Shown here piece by piece: positions 56,006 through 59,518 of a stretch of DNA of 59,518 nt; position 1 is the first letter of the stretch, and every line of letters begins with the position of its first letter. The notes under the pieces were generated by a model. It made no database searches. It was not told the DNA's origin and was given only the letters and a program-made list of their open reading frames with translations. The DNA is taken from contig DYCH01000077.1 of the NCBI GenBank assembly GCA_019418235.1, positions 46,099 to 105,616 of the forward strand, given 5' to 3'. Origin of the DNA: Sutterella sp. GTDB lineage: Bacteria > Pseudomonadota > Gammaproteobacteria > Burkholderiales > Burkholderiaceae_F. The position numbers and the translations under genes are program-made.

Positions 56006-57334
56006 ATGGCTAAACGTGACTTATGGACGTCCCGTCTCGGGTTCATTCTCGCGAGCGCCGGCGCCGCTGTCGGTCTTGGCGCTATTTGGAAATTCCCCTA
56101 CATGGCCGGTACCAATGGTGGTGCTGCCTTTATCATTCCTTACATTGTCTTTTGCTTTACGATCGGGATGTTCTTACTCTTAGCGGAACTCGTAGTAGGT
56201 CGGGCCGGGCGCGCCGCCAGCATCAAAAGCATGATTCGAGTCGGTAAGTCTCGCACCTGGGGGATTTTCGGTCTCATCGGTGTGCTCACGGGCTTTTTCA
56301 TTTTGACGTTCTACTCCACCGTGGGCGGTTGGTGCGTGGCCTACGCCGTTGATGCCGTGATGGGTAAGGGCCTAATCACCGATTTAAGTCAATTAGGCAA
56401 CTACTTTGGCCAATTTATCGGTAATCCCCTCTTGGGCATCTTCTATCAATTGGTCTTCATGTTGATGACCGCCGGTACCGTGGTCTTTGGTGTGCAACGC
56501 GGGATTGAACGCTTGGCAAAGTATTTGATGCCCACGCTTTTCATCTTGATGTTGGTTTTGATTATCCGTGGCTTGACGCTTCCGGGCGCATGGGCCGGTG
56601 TCGAATTCATGTTCAGTTTCAACTGGGAAGACTTCAATGCCGACTCCCTTTTTAACGCCATGGGTTTCTGCTTCTTCTCCTTGTCCGTGGGTGCCGGTAC
56701 GTTGATTGTTTACGCGTCTTACCTCTCGGACGGAGCGGATCTTCCGCGCTCGACGGCTTGGATCGCTTTCTTAGGCATTATCGCCGCCCTCTTAGGTGGC
56801 TTAATGGTAATGCCCCCTGTGTTTGCTTTCGGTCTTGAACCCACAGCTGGCCCCGGTTTAACGTTCGTGACGATGCCTGCCGTATTCGCTCACATGCCCT
56901 TTGGTCAATTCTTTGCCATTCTCTTTTATGTCTGCTTGATTGTGGCCGCTTTAACGAGCTCGGTGAGTATTTTTGAAGCCGTCACGGCCGCTTTAAATGA
57001 CATTAATATTCCCCGTCGCACGGCCGTCCCCGTTGCCTTTGTCTCCATGATGGCGGTGGGCGTTTTCTGCACGATGTCCTTTGGTCCTTTGGCCGACTTC
57101 AAGATTTTCGGCAAGACCATTTTTGACCTTTTGGACTACTTAACGAGTAACGTCGGGATGCCGGTCACCGCTTTAGGTTTGGCCATCATTGCCGCTTGGG
57201 TCAACTGGAAAGAAACGCACAAGCAATTAACGAGTGCTCAAGGTCTTTCTCCTTGGATGCTTAACCTCATCCGTATCGGTATCGGTGTGATTTCTCCGAT
57301 CGTGATTGTGACGGTTGTGCTTCGCAGTATTTAA
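56006..57334 (+). CDS. NSS-family sodium-dependent transporter 4
   Basis: Fourth paralogue, 442 residues, helix 1 GLGAIWKFPYMAGTNGGAAF, AGAGGTAA upstream. It shares more with copy 3 than with copy 1 in the region GLTFVTMPAVFA. Ends at a terminator shared with the convergent peptidase gene. Confidence 0.9.
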   Translation: MAKRDLWTSRLGFILASAGAAVGLGAIWKFPYMAGTNGGAAFIIPYIVFCFTIGMFLLLAELVVGRAGRAASIKSMIRVGKSRTWGIFGLIGVLTGFFILTFYSTVGGWCVAYAVDAVMGKGLITDLSQLGNYFGQFIGNPLLGIFYQLVFMLMTAGTVVFGVQRGIERLAKYLMPTLFILMLVLIIRGLTLPGAWAGVEFMFSFNWEDFNADSLFNAMGFCFFSLSVGAGTLIVYASYLSDGADLPRSTAWIAFLGIIAALLGGLMVMPPVFAFGLEPTAGPGLTFVTMPAVFAHMPFGQFFAILFYVCLIVAALTSSVSIFEAVTAALNDINIPRRTAVPVAFVSMMAVGVFCTMSFGPLADFKIFGKTIFDLLDYLTSNVGMPVTALGLAIIAAWVNWKETHKQLTSAQGLSPWMLNLIRIGIGVISPIVIVTVVLRSI

Positions 57335-57351
57335 GCGACAGGCCTTAATTC

Positions 57352-57389
57352 GAAAAGAGGCTTCTCCAAATGGGGAAGCCTCGTTTTCG
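57352..57389. terminator. Bidirectional terminator between NSS4 and the C69 peptidase
   Basis: Stem GAGGCTTC / GAAGCCTC, flanked by CGAAAA and GTTTTCG, usable in both directions for the convergent genes. Confidence 0.75.
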
Positions 57390-57427
57390 TTATAAAGCAA
57401 ACGATTTAGTCGTTAGCTAATTTTCAA

Positions 57428-58921
57428 TTAGTCCTTCTTCTTACGGTTAGCAAAGAAATTCGCCTTTTGGATATCTTCCGTACGAATCGTAAAGACCTCA
57501 TTCGTCAATTTTTCAGTCAGAGCCTCTGCATCCTTAATGACCTTCAGGTTGTAGTCATTTAAGAGTTTATTAGCGGCCTTAGGATTTTTCTTGACGACCT
57601 TCATGTACTCTTGTTCCATGGTCACTTGGCTCTTTGCCGTTTCGTCTTCAAAGTTCTTATAAGCAACCTTCACAATCGGAGCCAACTTTTGATAGTCCGT
57701 CATCACAAGCGTTTGAAGCTTGCGATACTTCCAGTAAATGGATTCGCTATCGGCCTTATCCGTACCCATTCCATAGTTTGCGGGGAAGGCCTTCAATCCG
57801 TGATAGTAGGGAACGTAGAGCGAGAGATCTGCCATACCAATACCGACATAGGTCACTGAACCAATTGCCATCGGCATCCAAGGACGAACTTGCATCACAT
57901 GCGATTCGTACGTGCGGAATACGCTAATCGGACGCCAGGGTTCGTTACCATTGAGTTCGGGCGAATATGGATCGTGGTCGGTACCATCGTAGTGGTTACG
58001 CAACACCGTCTTCATATCAGCAACAGTGAGTTTCTTTTCCGGCGTGAGATAAACTGGGAATTGACGGCCATCCGTTACCTTTTGCTTCAAACTCGGGTTA
58101 AACATCTTTTGGATTTGCCAAACACGCGGATCGTTATAGTCGCGGTCACGATAGTCATCGCGGTGATATGCCTTGGCAAAATTAAATTCGCCATCCTTCT
58201 TCGGGTCGTAAAAACCGTTCTTGGTTGCGAACTCAATCAAGGTCTTTGACCCCATAAAGTTAGGATCATTGAGTTTGTATTCTTGGAAACGACCTTGGTT
58301 GCCAGAGGCGAAATACTTGTCTTTGGGAGTGCGATGAGCCATCCATTGGTGACCCGTCCCCGTTTCAAAGTACCAAATTTCCTTTTGGTCGACGAACACA
58401 ACGCCAAAACCTTCACCGGCACCAATCGTTTCAACAATTGAACCCAAGGTAGCAATGGCTTCTCGAGCCGTCTTGGAGCGAGACAAAAGAACATCAGGAA
58501 TATCATCTTCCGTAATGCCCGTTTCTTCGTTATAGGGGTCGATCTTCAAAGCATCATCACGAGCATAAATCGACTCCGTTCCTGAGATACCTACACCAAG
58601 TTCATTAAAACCCGTTGCTCCATGCAACTGCGTTTTCCAATTAGGAACCGTTGTATAGCGCAAAGAATTTTTCGGCAACGGATACTCGAAATTTGTGGCA
58701 CCGTCGTAATCCTTCGTGCGATACATTCCTTTTTGATTCTTCTTTGCCGGATGAACAACAAAGTGTTGTGCTTTTAATGCACTGCTGTCAGCAGCGCGAG
58801 CAATCAAGAAGGAACCGTCAGCCGTAGCACCTTCGCCAACAACAACCGTTGTGCAAGCCAAAGCCGAAGCAGACAATGCGGTCGATACTGCAGCTGCTAA
58901 GACGAGTTTTTTGAAAAACAT
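57428..58921 (-). CDS. C69-family dipeptidase (U34-type Ntn-hydrolase)
   Basis: Dipeptidase of 497 residues. The signal peptide MFFKKLVLAAAVSTAL...ASALA leads directly to CTTVVVGEGATADGS, where the new N-terminal Cys would be the Ntn nucleophile; secretion and activation thus coincide. ATG 58921 is chosen because GGAG is nine bases upstream; the ATG three codons earlier directly abuts it. It could release amino acids for the adjacent NSS carriers. Confidence 0.88.
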   Translation of the reverse strand: MFFKKLVLAAAVSTALSASALACTTVVVGEGATADGSFLIARAADSSALKAQHFVVHPAKKNQKGMYRTKDYDGATNFEYPLPKNSLRYTTVPNWKTQLHGATGFNELGVGISGTESIYARDDALKIDPYNEETGITEDDIPDVLLSRSKTAREAIATLGSIVETIGAGEGFGVVFVDQKEIWYFETGTGHQWMAHRTPKDKYFASGNQGRFQEYKLNDPNFMGSKTLIEFATKNGFYDPKKDGEFNFAKAYHRDDYRDRDYNDPRVWQIQKMFNPSLKQKVTDGRQFPVYLTPEKKLTVADMKTVLRNHYDGTDHDPYSPELNGNEPWRPISVFRTYESHVMQVRPWMPMAIGSVTYVGIGMADLSLYVPYYHGLKAFPANYGMGTDKADSESIYWKYRKLQTLVMTDYQKLAPIVKVAYKNFEDETAKSQVTMEQEYMKVVKKNPKAANKLLNDYNLKVIKDAEALTEKLTNEVFTIRTEDIQKANFFANRKKKD

Positions 58922-58930
58922 GAGTCGCAT

Positions 58931-59194
58931 CTCCTAAAAGAGAAGCCTTAAGAGAGGGAGGTGAGTCGCATTTGCCTGTGTACGAAAACACAAAACAAAA
59001 ATGAAAACCGCAGTACTGATAGCGGTTTTGCGGCGGATCTCGAAGACTTAAAGCGAAAAAATGAATATAGGTGGAATTAGCTTCCGGCTTTCAAGATATG
59101 CTACTTTCATCACAATGTCAACGATATATTGCGTTTTTACACTAAGCAAAATCCCTTATATCAAAAACCTTGCTTTATTAATTTAATATCAAAA
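58931..59194. other. Intergenic region between C69 peptidase and RelB-like gene
   Basis: No reading frame that could be a RelE-type toxin is visible. It holds the terminator hairpin at 59004-59029 and the probable promoter of the C69 gene. Confidence 0.5.
59004..59029 (-). terminator. Terminator-like hairpin downstream of the RelB-like gene
   Basis: AAAACCGC / GCGGTTTT with a ten-base loop; on the minus strand it is followed by CATTTTTG. Confidence 0.55.
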
Positions 59195-59446
59195 TCAATC
59201 TTCGATTAACTCGTGCTGGCTGAGCTTTTTGCCAGCCTTTAAATCCGCAAGAACACATTTCAGATGCTCAATATTGCCTTTACCATAGAAAGGCTCAGAC
59301 AACGGTTCAAAAGGTAAGTCATTGCGGTGAATCATTTCCCCAATAAAAAGCTGAACTGCCATTTCCAAATCCATTCCTCGTGTTCCTGCTATTGACTGTG
59401 CCTTCGCGAAAATCTCATCATCCAATTGAATTTCGATGATTGCCAT
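59195..59446 (-). CDS. RelB/DinJ-family antitoxin-like protein
   Basis: An 83-residue protein. The N-terminal ribbon-helix-helix pattern (AIIEIQLDDEIFAKAQSIAGTRGMDLEMAVQLFI) is typical of RelB/DinJ antitoxins, which bind a RelE-type toxin and repress their own promoter. Start 59446 has GGAG six bases upstream. No toxin gene follows, so it may be an orphan, or the partner may lie upstream beyond the window. Confidence 0.75.
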   Translation of the reverse strand: MAIIEIQLDDEIFAKAQSIAGTRGMDLEMAVQLFIGEMIHRNDLPFEPLSEPFYGKGNIEHLKCVLADLKAGKKLSQHELIED

Positions 59447-59460
59447 TGTCTTCTCCACGA

Positions 59461-59518
59461 TTATTTAATCATTAACGGTTCAATCGGTTGCTCATTGACA
59501 CTATCCAACGGCATCACC
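59461..59518 (-). CDS. C-terminal end of a further gene (truncated by the window edge)
   Basis: An open minus-strand frame of 18 codons ends in TAA at 59461, 14 bases before the RelB-like start. Its sequence (ending QPIEPLMIK) has no recognisable motif. The spacing suggests an operon with the antitoxin-like gene, but with so little sequence it could be chance. Confidence 0.35.
   Translation of the reverse strand, partial: VMPLDSVNEQPIEPLMIK

Overview
The window looks like a chromosomal segment of a gut-type betaproteobacterium (Burkholderiales, probably Sutterellaceae such as Parasutterella, Turicimonas or Sutterella). The pointers are the ompA / gyrA / serC / cmk / rpsA / ihfB neighbourhood, a proteobacterial tmRNA with an ALAA-type tag, two periplasmic aryl-sulfate sulfotransferase operons with dedicated DsbL/DsbI pairs, an anaerobic (radical SAM) heme-degradation operon and a menaquinone-linked HemG. 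The lineage is inferred from gene content, not from a database search.

Layout. 1-400: 3' part of tmRNA. 469-5790: M15 peptidase, a LysR regulator and a divergent assT-dsbL-dsbI operon. 5962-6423: thioesterase. 6534-17358: a contiguous 12-gene minus-strand heme operon behind Fur-box-like sites (hutW, TonB-dependent receptor, ECF S/T/AA modules, hutX, flavodoxin, exbB, exbD, tonB, and an ABC-2 exporter pair). 17592-19271: aspartate:alanine-exchanger-type carrier. 19484-22383: metNIQ methionine importer preceded by what appears to be a methionine leader-peptide attenuator. 22661-23677: MarR-GNAT operon with a palindromic operator over its promoter. 23787-28100: second lysR / assT-dsbL-dsbI set. 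28208-30608: proBA. 30655-33535: two AAA ATPases of the DUF4143 and DUF234 kinds, each preceded by phased direct repeats. 33693-36113: M20 amidohydrolase plus a membrane carrier. 36329-42913: ihfB, rpsA, cmk, serC, gyrA. 43165-48447: MTA/SAH deaminase, OmpA-like protein, gph, hemG and fadD. 48668-57334: four NSS-family sodium symporters around a TrpXYZ-like ABC importer. 57428-59518: C69 dipeptidase, a RelB/DinJ-like antitoxin and the end of another gene.

How the parts work together. The genes describe an anaerobe that desulfates or transfers sulfate between phenolic compounds in the periplasm (AssT, matured by DsbL/DsbI), scavenges heme through a TonB receptor and opens it without oxygen (HutW, with HutX and flavodoxin as likely partners), and imports amino acids by many routes (MetNIQ, NSS carriers, TrpXYZ-like ABC, Asp:Ala exchange, dipeptidase).

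Most interesting signal: upstream of metNIQ, a 33-codon leader with six Met codons in its last twelve residues is followed directly by competing hairpins and a clear intrinsic terminator. This is the architecture of ribosome-mediated attenuation, but reading out methionine. Other points are an apparent gene-conversion tract between the two dsbL-dsbI copies, an ECF transporter in a heme operon, exactly 33-nt-spaced repeats before the DUF4143 ATPase, and an unexplained 67-bp nested inverted repeat.
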